From Ekhidna sp. (GTDB taxonomy: Bacteria; Bacteroidota; Bacteroidia; Cytophagales; Cyclobacteriaceae), in assembly GCA_028821635.1 (NCBI GenBank), contig JAPPDO010000342.1:1-14357 (forward strand): a stretch of 14,357 bases of DNA. The letters run 5' to 3'. Position numbers and translations under genes: made by a program. Below the pieces are notes generated by a model that saw only the letters and a list, made by a program, of their open reading frames with translations, was not told where the DNA came from and ran no database searches. Positions 1 through 6,044 of the stretch are shown piece after piece. Within the stretch, counting starts at the first letter, position 1. Each line of letters starts with the position of its first letter.

Positions 1-647
1 TCATGGACTCTATACTCTCTAAGGCGAAGATGTCTTCTGACTTCATCTTCCGGTGCTTCTGTGTCTCTCAGTCCAAAATAAATGAGATCTTCGGCCAAAA
101 ACTTTGGTTCGTGAACTCCGATATTTTTCATTCGCTCCCATTCGCATTTTGTAGAATCAGCTACTTCATTAACTTGATTTTTTATGTTGTCTTCACCTAG
201 TGCTGCCGCAAGCGGCATTCCGTGCACATTCCCGGACGGAGTGGTGTATGGTGAATGTATGTCAGCATGTGCATCAATCCAAACGACACCCAGCCTTTTG
301 CTCTTCAAATATGCTTTGATGCCGCTAATGGTGCCTAAAGCTGAGCTATGATCCCCTGAAAGCACAATAGGGAAATACTTTTCGCTAAGTGTCTTCTCTA
401 ATGCCTCCGCCACCCGTTCGCACTGAATCCTTACAAAGTGGATACGTTTGGCAAAAGAGGTCTTTACTTTATTGTAAATGGCTTCATTGTGTGTTTGGAT
501 ATCCAAAAATGGATACCGATTGAAGTAATCATTGTTTTGATTGATGGCGGCAATCTCAATGGCATCAATGCCCATGTCAGAGCCTCTTGTTCCGGCTCCA
601 ACGTCGGATCGGTTTTTTAAAATTTTGATCGGGCGCATTAAAGTCAT
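1..647 (-). CDS. rocF: Arginase, N-terminal 215 residues (gene cut by left window edge)
   Basis: Arginase/ureohydrolase-superfamily enzyme, expected to hydrolyse L-arginine to ornithine and urea in the cytosol with a two-manganese centre. Seen: the metal-binding motifs SGDHS (His100) and DAHADIH (Asp125, His127, Asp129), then GNVHGMPLA at about residues 139-147 and FGLRD near 191. The last two aspartate ligands of the family would lie beyond the window edge, so they cannot be checked. The N-terminal segment with GAGTRGSDMGIDAI resembles the Bacteroidota arginase subfamily, which is about 320 residues long, so roughly two thirds is visible. The start is taken as ATG at 647; an in-frame ATG at 638 is an alternative. 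It is divergent from hemB. Agmatinase or formimidoylglutamase are the other options within the superfamily, but the HGMPLA segment and the N-terminus favour arginase. Confidence 0.88.
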   Translation of the reverse strand, partial: MTLMRPIKILKNRSDVGAGTRGSDMGIDAIEIAAINQNNDYFNRYPFLDIQTHNEAIYNKVKTSFAKRIHFVRIQCERVAEALEKTLSEKYFPIVLSGDHSSALGTISGIKAYLKSKRLGVVWIDAHADIHSPYTTPSGNVHGMPLAAALGEDNIKNQVNEVADSTKCEWERMKNIGVHEPKFLAEDLIYFGLRDTEAPEDEVRRHLRLREYRVH

Positions 648-702
648 ACGTTGGATACGTTGCGAAGGTAAAAATTTCGCTTGCGTTACCGTGTATATCT
701 TT

Positions 703-765
703 CCTATTATTTCAGGTTATTTAATGTAGTTAGCACTTCCTTTATGGTCATTTCCTGAAAATAGG
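703..765. repeat. Imperfect inverted repeat between divergent arginase and hemB genes
   Basis: The arms CCTATTATTTCAGG (703-716) and CCTGAAAATAGG (754-765) are inverted copies that pair over 12 bases with a 2-base bulge, separated by 37 bases. It lies in the middle of the 252-base divergent gap, about 55 bases upstream of the arginase start and 135 bases upstream of the hemB start. The spacing suits two operator half-sites or a stem-loop in an RNA leader. No assignment to a known regulator can be made from sequence. Confidence 0.4.
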
Positions 766-885
766 TTAATGCTAAATAATGTGCAAAGGGAAGAAAGAAT
801 TAAACCTATCAACTTCTTTAAAGACGGATTCAGCCTGAGTTCAAATGAGCGATAAGTTACAGAGGTAATACGGATGGAAAGAGAA

Positions 886-893
886 TATCTTTG
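886..893 (+). promoter_or_regulatory. Candidate hemB -7 box (TATCTTTG)
   Basis: TATCTTTG fits the Bacteroidota -7 consensus TAnnTTTG exactly. It ends 7 bases before the hemB ATG, so transcription would begin at or next to the start codon and give an almost leaderless mRNA. No TTG -33 element lies at the usual 19-21 base distance, which weakens the call. Confidence 0.35.
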
Positions 894-899
894 CTAGTA

Positions 900-1871
900 A
901 TGCGACGATCAAGAAGAAACAGGGCCTCATCGGCTATTCGGGACTTAGTTCAGGAAACGACACTCACTCCCAATGACTTCATCTCTCCTCTTTTCTTGCT
1001 AGAGGGAACAAACAGAAAATCCGGGATTGCGTCAATGCCCGGCGTATTCCGCCTTTCAGAAGATTTGATGTGTGAGGAAATAGAAGCATGTTTAAAACTC
1101 GGCATCAAAGGCTTTGTCATTTTCCCGGTGGTTGAAGCGTCTTACAAAGATAAATACGCCTCCAAAAGTCATGATCCGGAGTTCTTTTATTTGATGTCTT
1201 TGAGACGGATTAAAGATAAATTCTCGAAAGCACTGATCATCACCGATGCGGCAATGGATCCGTACAGTTCCGATGGTCATGATGGGGTTGTGGAAGGCGG
1301 AAGAATTCTCAACGATGAGACACTGGAAATCTTGGGGAAGATGGCTTTAGCACAGGCAGCGACGGGAGTAGATATGATTGGCCCTTCTGACATGATGGAC
1401 TTTAGAGTGAGCCACATCCGAAATATCCTGGATAAGAATGGCTTTTCTGAAACGGGAATCATCTCCTACACGGCAAAGTATGCCAGCGCATTCTATGGTC
1501 CTTTTCGGGATGCCCTTGATTCAGCACCAAAGTTTGGCGATAAGAAAACCTACCAGATGAATCCCGCTAATTCAGACGAGGCAGTCCTTGAAGCCGAACT
1601 TGACTTCAATGAAGGTGCAGACGTACTGATGGTGAAACCGGCACTCGCTTACCTGGACATTATTCAGCGATTAAAAAACGCATTCCATATCCCGATAGCG
1701 GCTTACAATGTTTCGGGTGAGTACTCCATGATCAAAGCGGCAGCAGAGAGAGGCTGGCTAAACGCTGAAGAGGCCATGATGGAATCCCTACTTGCTATCA
1801 AGCGATCGGGAGCCGATATTATATTGACCTACTTTGCGAAGGATGCTGCACGGTTCCTGAAAAATCAATAA
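900..1871 (+). CDS. hemB: Delta-aminolevulinic acid dehydratase (porphobilinogen synthase)
   Basis: HemB condenses two 5-aminolevulinate molecules to porphobilinogen, the first common step of haem and other tetrapyrrole synthesis, in the cytosol. The 323-residue length is normal for the family. Seen: the two active-site lysines, Lys193 in SYTAKYASAFYGPFRDA and Lys246 in LMVKPALAYLDII, and the segment TDAAMDPYSSDGHDG near residues 115-129. That segment has aspartates and alanines where E. coli-type enzymes have the three zinc-binding cysteines. This therefore looks like the magnesium-type, zinc-independent form. The chosen start is ATG at 900, giving MRRSRRNRASS, a usual basic HemB N-terminus; an in-frame TTG at 891 would add three residues but overlaps the candidate -7 box. 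The gene stands alone: divergent from arginase, and followed by a gene with its own promoter. Confidence 0.96.
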   Translation: MRRSRRNRASSAIRDLVQETTLTPNDFISPLFLLEGTNRKSGIASMPGVFRLSEDLMCEEIEACLKLGIKGFVIFPVVEASYKDKYASKSHDPEFFYLMSLRRIKDKFSKALIITDAAMDPYSSDGHDGVVEGGRILNDETLEILGKMALAQAATGVDMIGPSDMMDFRVSHIRNILDKNGFSETGIISYTAKYASAFYGPFRDALDSAPKFGDKKTYQMNPANSDEAVLEAELDFNEGADVLMVKPALAYLDIIQRLKNAFHIPIAAYNVSGEYSMIKAAAERGWLNAEEAMMESLLAIKRSGADIILTYFAKDAARFLKNQ

Positions 1872-1876
1872 TAACC

Positions 1877-1921
1877 CACTATGCCAGAACACCTTCATTA
1901 TGTGCCCGCTGGCAGTGAATT
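1877..1921 (+). terminator. Possible weak terminator hairpin after hemB
   Basis: CAC-TA-TGCCAG (1877-1887) is complementary to CTGGCAGTG (1909-1917), giving a nine-pair stem with a 2-base bulge and a 21-base loop, followed by AATTTT. The loop is long and the T-tract short, so its function is uncertain. Confidence 0.3.
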
Positions 1922-1936
1922 TTAACAGGAATAGGC

Positions 1937-1966
1937 TTGTGATCTTCATCAGGAACGATACATTTA
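1937..1966 (+). promoter_or_regulatory. Bacteroidota-type promoter for the outer-membrane protein gene at 1997
   Basis: TTG at 1937-1939, a 19-base spacer and TACATTTA at 1959-1966 match the -33/-7 pattern TTG-N19-21-TAnnTTTG with one mismatch. The predicted start of transcription is near 1971, leaving a leader of about 26 bases. A strongly similar copy lies at 2531-2561. Confidence 0.6.
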
Positions 1967-1996
1967 CACAATGTTTAACGAATCAAAATAAAAATT

Positions 1997-2500
1997 ATGA
2001 GAAGTTTAATCTCAACGATTGTTTTAGTCGCAGCTTTCGGTGTTGCAAGCGCACAAACCGATAAAGGTAGGTGGGTCGTTGGAGGGTCTGCCAATCTATC
2101 TGATACTTCCACTGGTGCAGATGGTATTTTCAATTTGAATATAAGAGGCGGGTACTTTTTAGCAGACAATTTTGCTGCCGGTCTTAACTTGATTTACATT
2201 GATGATAATGATGTTTTCGGTAGTAGAATATATGGAATTGGTCCTTGGGTGAGATACTACTACGGCGGATTCTATGCAGGGGTCGGCTATGATTTTGAAT
2301 CTGTTAAATTTAATGTTGATTTATTTGATGAGAGTGCTTCGGGGACTCAACTCAAACTGGAAGCCGGTTATCCGGTCTTCATCTTCGGTGAAACAGTAGC
2401 TTTGGAGCCTTCTCTCAACTACTGGATCGGGGGTGGCGACCTGTATGAGGATTCAGCCAACGCGTTCGGTACAAGGGTAGGATTTTTTTTGTACTTCTAA
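1997..2500 (+). CDS. Small outer-membrane beta-barrel protein (OmpX/OmpW-like fold, function unknown)
   Basis: A 167-residue secreted protein. It has a signal peptide of about 19 residues, MRSLISTIVLVAAFGVASA, with cleavage likely before QTDKG. The rest is built of alternating amphipathic strands rich in glycine and aromatic residues (for example GRWVVGGSANL, YYYGGFYAGVGYDFE, TRVGFFLYF) and ends in an aromatic residue, as outer-membrane barrels do. The mature size of about 148 residues suits an eight-stranded barrel inserted by the Bam machinery. No cargo or enzymatic motif is visible, so a role in adhesion, stress or small-molecule passage would be guesswork. The start ATG follows an A-rich tract typical of the phylum. 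It has its own promoter, which closely resembles that of the following lipoprotein gene. Confidence 0.85.
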   Translation: MRSLISTIVLVAAFGVASAQTDKGRWVVGGSANLSDTSTGADGIFNLNIRGGYFLADNFAAGLNLIYIDDNDVFGSRIYGIGPWVRYYYGGFYAGVGYDFESVKFNVDLFDESASGTQLKLEAGYPVFIFGETVALEPSLNYWIGGGDLYEDSANAFGTRVGFFLYF

Positions 2501-2530
2501 ATTTTTAATAAAAACTTAATATGGAGAGGC

Positions 2531-2561
2531 TTGCATAGTTCTCCTCAGCGACGTATATTTG
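2531..2561 (+). promoter_or_regulatory. Bacteroidota-type promoter for the Bor-like lipoprotein gene
   Basis: TTG at 2531-2533, a 20-base spacer and a perfect TATATTTG at 2554-2561. The predicted transcription start is near 2566 and the leader about 26 bases to the ATG at 2592. The flanks GGCTTG and ATGTTTAA are shared with the promoter upstream of 1997. Confidence 0.68.
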
Positions 2562-2591
2562 CCAGATGTTTAATTAAAAGTGATAAATTAC

Positions 2592-2894
2592 ATGAAAGTT
2601 CTTAATTTCAACAAACTATTTCCATTAATTGCTTTAGTGATATTGTTCAGTTTATCATCTTGCTACACTTACACCACAGTGGTTGGTGAGGGATCGCAGG
2701 GGACAAAAGAGGTGAAAGAGTGGAATCATTATCTCATTGGCGGACTCGCTCCTGTGAGTATTTCAAATCCTGCTGAATTAGCAGGTGATGCCAAAGATTA
2801 TGATGTGAAAACAGAAATCTCTTTCGTGAATGGACTGGTCGGTGGACTGACTTTTGGGCTTTACACACCTACCACCACTACTGTTACAAAGTAA
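2592..2894 (+). CDS. Bor-family outer-membrane lipoprotein
   Basis: A 100-residue lipoprotein. Residues 1-23 form a type II signal peptide ending in the lipobox LSSC, with Cys24 as the acylated residue. The mature part contains WNHYLIGGLAP near 44-53 and the C-terminal block SFVNGLVGGLTFGLYTPTTTT (about 77-97). That block resembles the conserved end of the lambda Bor lipoprotein family (FVNGL-GFITLGIYTP in lambda). Bor in E. coli is a lysogenic-conversion surface lipoprotein linked to serum survival; whether the role is kept here is unknown. The start is ATG 2592, not the in-frame GTG at 2580. The ATG gives a proper signal peptide and lies exactly as far (18 bases) from the ATGTTTAA box as the start of the preceding gene does. 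No phage genes are nearby, so a resident chromosomal gene is more likely than a prophage remnant. Confidence 0.8.
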   Translation: MKVLNFNKLFPLIALVILFSLSSCYTYTTVVGEGSQGTKEVKEWNHYLIGGLAPVSISNPAELAGDAKDYDVKTEISFVNGLVGGLTFGLYTPTTTTVTK

Positions 2895-2898
2895 AACG

Positions 2899-3102
2899 AT
2901 GTGGATAAGACTGCTATTTGGTGTGTGTTTGACCGTATCTATCCTGATGCTTATTCAGAGCATCCAAATAGCAGTTTACTATTTTTCAGCCCTTAATGAT
3001 TTTGGCTTAGGGTTTCTGGCAAGCAAAATCATCCTTTCCCTGATTTTTGGCCTGTTGGCTTTTGTCTTTGGTAAGAAAGCCTTTTCAACGAAAAGAAGCT
3101 AA
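2899..3102 (+). CDS. Small membrane protein of unknown function (67 residues, two membrane segments)
   Basis: A 67-residue protein not assigned to a family. Two hydrophobic stretches, about residues 4-28 and 37-57, predict a helical hairpin in the inner membrane. The short tail GKKAFSTKRS is basic and likely cytoplasmic. It starts 4 bases after the stop of the Bor-like gene, so it is probably co-transcribed with it and driven by the promoter at 2531. Its TAA stop overlaps the TAG stop of the convergent GroES-like gene. An earlier in-frame start at 2854 would overlap the lipoprotein gene heavily and is rejected. Size, spacing and clean hydropathy support a real gene; function is unknown. Confidence 0.65.
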   Translation: MWIRLLFGVCLTVSILMLIQSIQIAVYYFSALNDFGLGFLASKIILSLIFGLLAFVFGKKAFSTKRS

Positions 3103-3476
3103 TCAAATAAATCCTCTTCTCTTTCCAGCATCAGGATAGAGGATTGCGGGACGATGAAATATTTTTCTTTGTTGTATATGACCTCAAAAGCTCCTTTCTG
3201 AAGGAAAATAGCTAAATCTCCCTCTTGAGCCTGAAGGGGGACATACTTCACTTTATCTTCTTCCGGTTTCCAGTCTTCCTCCTCAGCCACATTGGGTATG
3301 GCATATCCGGGGCCTGTTTTTACAATGTATCCGCTCTGTACTTTTTCCTTCTCCTGAACGCCAGGGGGCAGATATATGCCGCTATCTGTCTTTTGCGGGT
3401 CTCTCGTCGGCTTCACCAAAACTCTATCTCCAACGACGACTATTTTCTTCAGTTTATTGTCTGCTGTCAGCTCCAT
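3099..3476 (-). CDS. GroES-like co-chaperonin paralogue (Cpn10 fold, orphan)
   Basis: A 125-residue protein of the chaperonin-10 family, about 30 residues longer than ordinary GroES (about 97). Seen: the opening strand VVVGDRVLVKP (13-23), a mobile-loop-like region 25-47 with SGIYLPPGVQEKEKV, where SGIYL takes the place of the GroEL-binding G-G-I-V-L, and the closing strands GDLAIFLQ and YFIVPQSSILML (near 86-118). Between them, residues 58-83 form an acidic segment (NVAEEEDWKPEEDKVKY) in place of the usual roof hairpin. It is not next to groEL and is the last gene of the pdxJ-rmuC unit, 33 bases after rmuC. Family membership is clear. Whether it caps GroEL, competes with the main GroES or does something else is unknown. 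ATG at 3476 is preferred to an in-frame TTG three codons upstream. Confidence 0.82.
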   Translation of the reverse strand: MELTADNKLKKIVVVGDRVLVKPTRDPQKTDSGIYLPPGVQEKEKVQSGYIVKTGPGYAIPNVAEEEDWKPEEDKVKYVPLQAQEGDLAIFLQKGAFEVIYNKEKYFIVPQSSILMLEREEDLFD

Positions 3477-3509
3477 GTTGTACAATTATTCTTATTTGGG
3501 CGGGCAAAA

Positions 3510-4781
3510 TTAACCTTCACTTGCTCGCTCTACCAAACGGCTGTCAATTTGTTTGGAAGACCTGGCTCCCAGCTTTCTAAGCTTCTCCGTGCTACCCACC
3601 AGATTGCCCCTTCCTTCGGTAAGTTTTTTCATGGCTGCATCATAGTTATCTTTTGTTTGCCTTAAATTACTTCCTACTTTGAGCATGTCCTCGGTAAAGC
3701 CCGTAAACTTATCATACAACGACCCTGCTTGCCGTGCTATTTCCAACGCATTTTTATTTTGACGATCTTGCTTCCAAATGTAAGACACAGTTCGTAAGGT
3801 TGCGAGCAGCGTACTTGAGGAGACAAGCACAATGTTTTTGTCTAACGCTTTTTCAAAGAGCTGTAAATCTTCTTTGAGTGCCATGACAAGTGCCGGTTCA
3901 TTGGCCATGAACATCAGAATAAAATCAGGCTGCCTTATAGTGTCAAGGTTTTGATAGTTTTTGCTTCCCAACCGCTTAATGTGGTCCTGAATACTGGCTA
4001 AATGCTGTTTCAGGAAAGTTGCTTTATCTTGCTCATTCGTGCTCTCAAAGTAATTTGCATAGGCAGTGAGTGAAACCTTAGAGTCGAGTATCAGGTACTT
4101 CTCATCGGGCAATTTAATAATGTAGTCTAGTCGTTGATTCGTGCCCTCGTGGGTTTTGAAATTTTGTTCTTTTTGATAGTGTACGTCCTTTTCCAATCCT
4201 ACTTTCTGTAAGATCATTTCCACCTGTACCTCTCCCCAGTTTCCCTGTGCTTTGGAGTCACCCTTCAAAGCCTTCGTCAAACTCTCCGCCTCTTTGGTAA
4301 TTTGCTGGTTAAGGTTTTTGAGATGGTGGAGTTCTGTTTTTAATTCAGTATTCCACTGTAGGGAGTTTTTGTTATTTCTTTCTATCTTCTGCTCAAACTT
4401 CTCAATATTTTCTTTCAAAGGATTTAACAGGTCAAAGAGGTTTGATCGGTTTTGCTCAGTGAATTTCTTGCTCTTCTCCTCAAAAATTTTGTTCGCCAGA
4501 TTCTCAAATTCGGAAGTGAACTTTTGTTGTAATTGACTTAGCTCACCTTTTTGCTCCTCTAACCTTTCCTTTAGATTTTTGTAATTGGCTTCTAAAGTAG
4601 CATTTTGATTATTTAAGTGAATTACCTTCCCTCGCTCCTGATCCAGTTGATTATTTAATGTCTGAAGTTCACGGTTATCATTACCATACTGCTTTGAATT
4701 GCTCCTTAGTTTGGTAATCAACCAACCAACCACACCCCCAATCGCAATGCCTATGAGAAGAGATACTACATCATAATCCAT
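3510..4781 (-). CDS. rmuC: RmuC-family DNA recombination limiting protein
   Basis: A 423-residue RmuC homologue. In E. coli, RmuC limits inverted-repeat-stimulated rearrangements and is thought to be a nuclease of the PD-(D/E)XK fold; the biochemical role is still poorly defined. Seen: one N-terminal membrane segment (about residues 6-24), a long Gln/Glu/Asn/Lys-rich coiled coil (about 35-170), then the RmuC domain. That domain contains QGNWGEVQVEMIL (179-191) and the likely catalytic set RLDYIIKLPDEKYLILDSKV, with Asp219, Asp233 and Lys235. The C-terminal tail is basic. The layout suggests a membrane-tethered protein with the nuclease-like domain in the cytoplasm. It lies 40 bases downstream of pdxJ and 33 bases upstream of the GroES-like gene on the same strand, consistent with an operon. 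The length is normal for the family. Confidence 0.93.
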   Translation of the reverse strand: MDYDVVSLLIGIAIGGVVGWLITKLRSNSKQYGNDNRELQTLNNQLDQERGKVIHLNNQNATLEANYKNLKERLEEQKGELSQLQQKFTSEFENLANKIFEEKSKKFTEQNRSNLFDLLNPLKENIEKFEQKIERNNKNSLQWNTELKTELHHLKNLNQQITKEAESLTKALKGDSKAQGNWGEVQVEMILQKVGLEKDVHYQKEQNFKTHEGTNQRLDYIIKLPDEKYLILDSKVSLTAYANYFESTNEQDKATFLKQHLASIQDHIKRLGSKNYQNLDTIRQPDFILMFMANEPALVMALKEDLQLFEKALDKNIVLVSSSTLLATLRTVSYIWKQDRQNKNALEIARQAGSLYDKFTGFTEDMLKVGSNLRQTKDNYDAAMKKLTEGRGNLVGSTEKLRKLGARSSKQIDSRLVERASEG

Positions 4782-4785
4782 TACT

Positions 4786-4793
4786 CAAAAATA
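4786..4793 (-). promoter_or_regulatory. Candidate internal -7 box upstream of rmuC (TATTTTTG)
   Basis: On the minus strand TATTTTTG fits TAnnTTTG exactly and ends 4 bases before the rmuC ATG. Any transcript would be leaderless or nearly so. There is no TTG at the expected -33 distance, so this may only be AT-rich intergenic sequence. Confidence 0.25.
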
Positions 4794-4821
4794 ACTTTTT
4801 TACTAAAGAGGTTGGCGATAA

Positions 4822-5541
4822 TTAAATGTTATTCAGCTCTCTCAGGTACATTTGGATTGTATTTTCCAATCCAAAATAGAGTGCATCACAAACCAAAGCA
4901 TGACCTATGGAAACCTCTTTGAGGTAAGGTATCTGCTGCGTCAAAAATTTCAAATTGGTTAAATCGAGATCATGCCCGGCGTTGAGTTCAAGGCCGATTT
5001 TCTTCGCATGACCGGAAGCAATTTTATAACTCTCAACTGCATTTAACGGGTCATTTTTATACGCCGAGGCATACCTCTCTGTGTAGAGTTCTATCCGGTC
5101 TGTTTCACACTTTTTGGCCCCATCCATCATGTCATTTATCGGCTCAATGAAAATAGAGGTACGAACACCATAAGATTTTATCTGCGAGACAACCTCTCTG
5201 AGCATGTGTTCGTTTTTAATCGTGTCCCAGCCGGCATTAGAAGTGAGTGCGCTAGGTGGGTCAGGGACTAAAGTAACCTGATCCGGTTTTACCTCCTCAA
5301 CGATTTTCATGAATCGACCGTCAGGATATCCTTCAATATTAAATTCAGTGGTGACCATTTCTTTTAAATCATATACGTCCTTCGTCGTAATATGACGCTC
5401 GTCCGGCCTCGGATGAACAGTAATCCCCTGCGCCCCAAATCGCTCACAGTCCTTTGCTGTTTGCACCAAATTTGGATTGTCACCTCCTCTTGCATTTCGG
5501 AGTGTGGCAAACTTGTTGATATTAACACTTAATCGGGTCAT
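4822..5541 (-). CDS. pdxJ: Pyridoxine 5'-phosphate synthase
   Basis: PdxJ closes the pyridine ring in the DXP-dependent vitamin B6 pathway. It condenses 1-deoxy-D-xylulose 5-phosphate with 3-amino-2-oxopropyl phosphate to pyridoxine 5'-phosphate in the cytosol. The 239-residue length matches the family (243 in E. coli). Seen: [17 protein letters not shown] (4-20), [13 protein letters not shown] with the catalytic His43, FNIEGYP with Glu70, [16 protein letters not shown] (91-106), [14 protein letters not shown] with His190, and SIGHALV (211-217). The NINK sequence replaces the proteobacterial NIDH and is usual in this phylum. The start ATG 5541 gives MTRLSVNIN; the frame is open further upstream, but that extension overlaps the divergent promoter region and has no homology value. 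It heads the pdxJ-rmuC-GroES unit and is divergent from yqeY. Confidence 0.96.
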   Translation of the reverse strand: MTRLSVNINKFATLRNARGGDNPNLVQTAKDCERFGAQGITVHPRPDERHITTKDVYDLKEMVTTEFNIEGYPDGRFMKIVEEVKPDQVTLVPDPPSALTSNAGWDTIKNEHMLREVVSQIKSYGVRTSIFIEPINDMMDGAKKCETDRIELYTERYASAYKNDPLNAVESYKIASGHAKKIGLELNAGHDLDLTNLKFLTQQIPYLKEVSIGHALVCDALYFGLENTIQMYLRELNNI

Positions 5542-5555
5542 AGCTAAAGAATGCT

Positions 5556-5571
5556 TTTCTTTGCAAAGTTG
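5556..5571. promoter_or_regulatory. Possible overlapping divergent -7 boxes between pdxJ and yqeY
   Basis: The 47-base gap between the divergent starts holds the perfect palindrome CTTTGCAAAG (5559-5568). Read on the plus strand it ends TTTCTTTG (5556-5563), and on the minus strand it ends CAACTTTG (5571-5564). Each matches TAnnTTTG at seven of eight positions, counting the two free bases. Each would place transcription starts at sensible distances before its gene. No TTG -33 elements are evident. Confidence 0.3.
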
Positions 5572-5588
5572 TTTACATAAAAACGAAA

Positions 5589-6044
5589 ATGGAGATGAGT
5601 TTAAAGTCAACGATCGAATCAGAAATAAAACAAGCCATGCTCAATAAAGACAAAGACCGTCTGAGAGCATTAAGAGCCATCAAATCTCAAATTCTGCTAG
5701 CTGAAACGGAAAAAGGTGGAGGTAGGAAGCTTAGCAAAGAGGTGGAGTTGAGACTTCTGACGAAAGCTGCTAAGCAAAGGAAAGATTCCATTGCTGTGTT
5801 TGAAGCTCAGGGAAGAGATGACTTGGTGTCAATTGAAAAATCGGAGCTAGAGGTGATTGAGCATTTTTTACCAAAACAGCTTTCGGAAGAGGAAATTGAG
5901 GCAGAGGTAAAAGTCGTAATTGAAGAAATCGCTGCCACCAAGCCGCAGGATATGGGTAAAGTGATAGGCATTTCTGCAAAAAGAATGGCTGGAAAAGCCA
6001 ACGGGAAGTTGATTTCTACAATCGTGAAAAAGCTATTAAGCTAG
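5589..6044 (+). CDS. yqeY: GatB/YqeY domain protein
   Basis: A 151-residue stand-alone YqeY protein, similar to the helical tail domain of GatB in the tRNA-dependent amidotransferase. Its own cellular role is not well established; binding to tRNA or a charged-tRNA complex is inferred from the GatB tail. Seen: [19 protein letters not shown] (17-35), [20 protein letters not shown] (60-79), [12 protein letters not shown] (93-104) and the end [16 protein letters not shown]. All are family signatures in the right order, and the length is standard. The start may be ATG 5589 or the ATG two codons later; both follow an A-rich tract. It abuts cvpA with no gap, as in many Bacteroidota genomes. Confidence 0.93.
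   Translation: MEMSLKSTIESEIKQAMLNKDKDRLRALRAIKSQILLAETEKGGGRKLSKEVELRLLTKAAKQRKDSIAVFEAQGRDDLVSIEKSELEVIEHFLPKQLSEEEIEAEVKVVIEEIAATKPQDMGKVIGISAKRMAGKANGKLISTIVKKLLS

Noticed and set aside
2502..2514. TTTTTAATAAAAA as a terminator after the barrel gene
   Set aside because: It is a palindrome of A and T only with no stable stem, and such sequence is common in this AT-rich intergenic DNA.
2592..3102. Prophage remnant suggested by the Bor-like gene
   Set aside because: No integrase, structural phage gene, attachment repeat or change in base composition is seen on either side; the neighbours are ordinary core genes.
3225..3665. 146-residue plus-strand frame over the GroES-like and rmuC genes
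   Set aside because: It crosses two well-supported minus-strand genes, has no recognisable motif and is Cys/Phe-rich as expected of a shadow frame.
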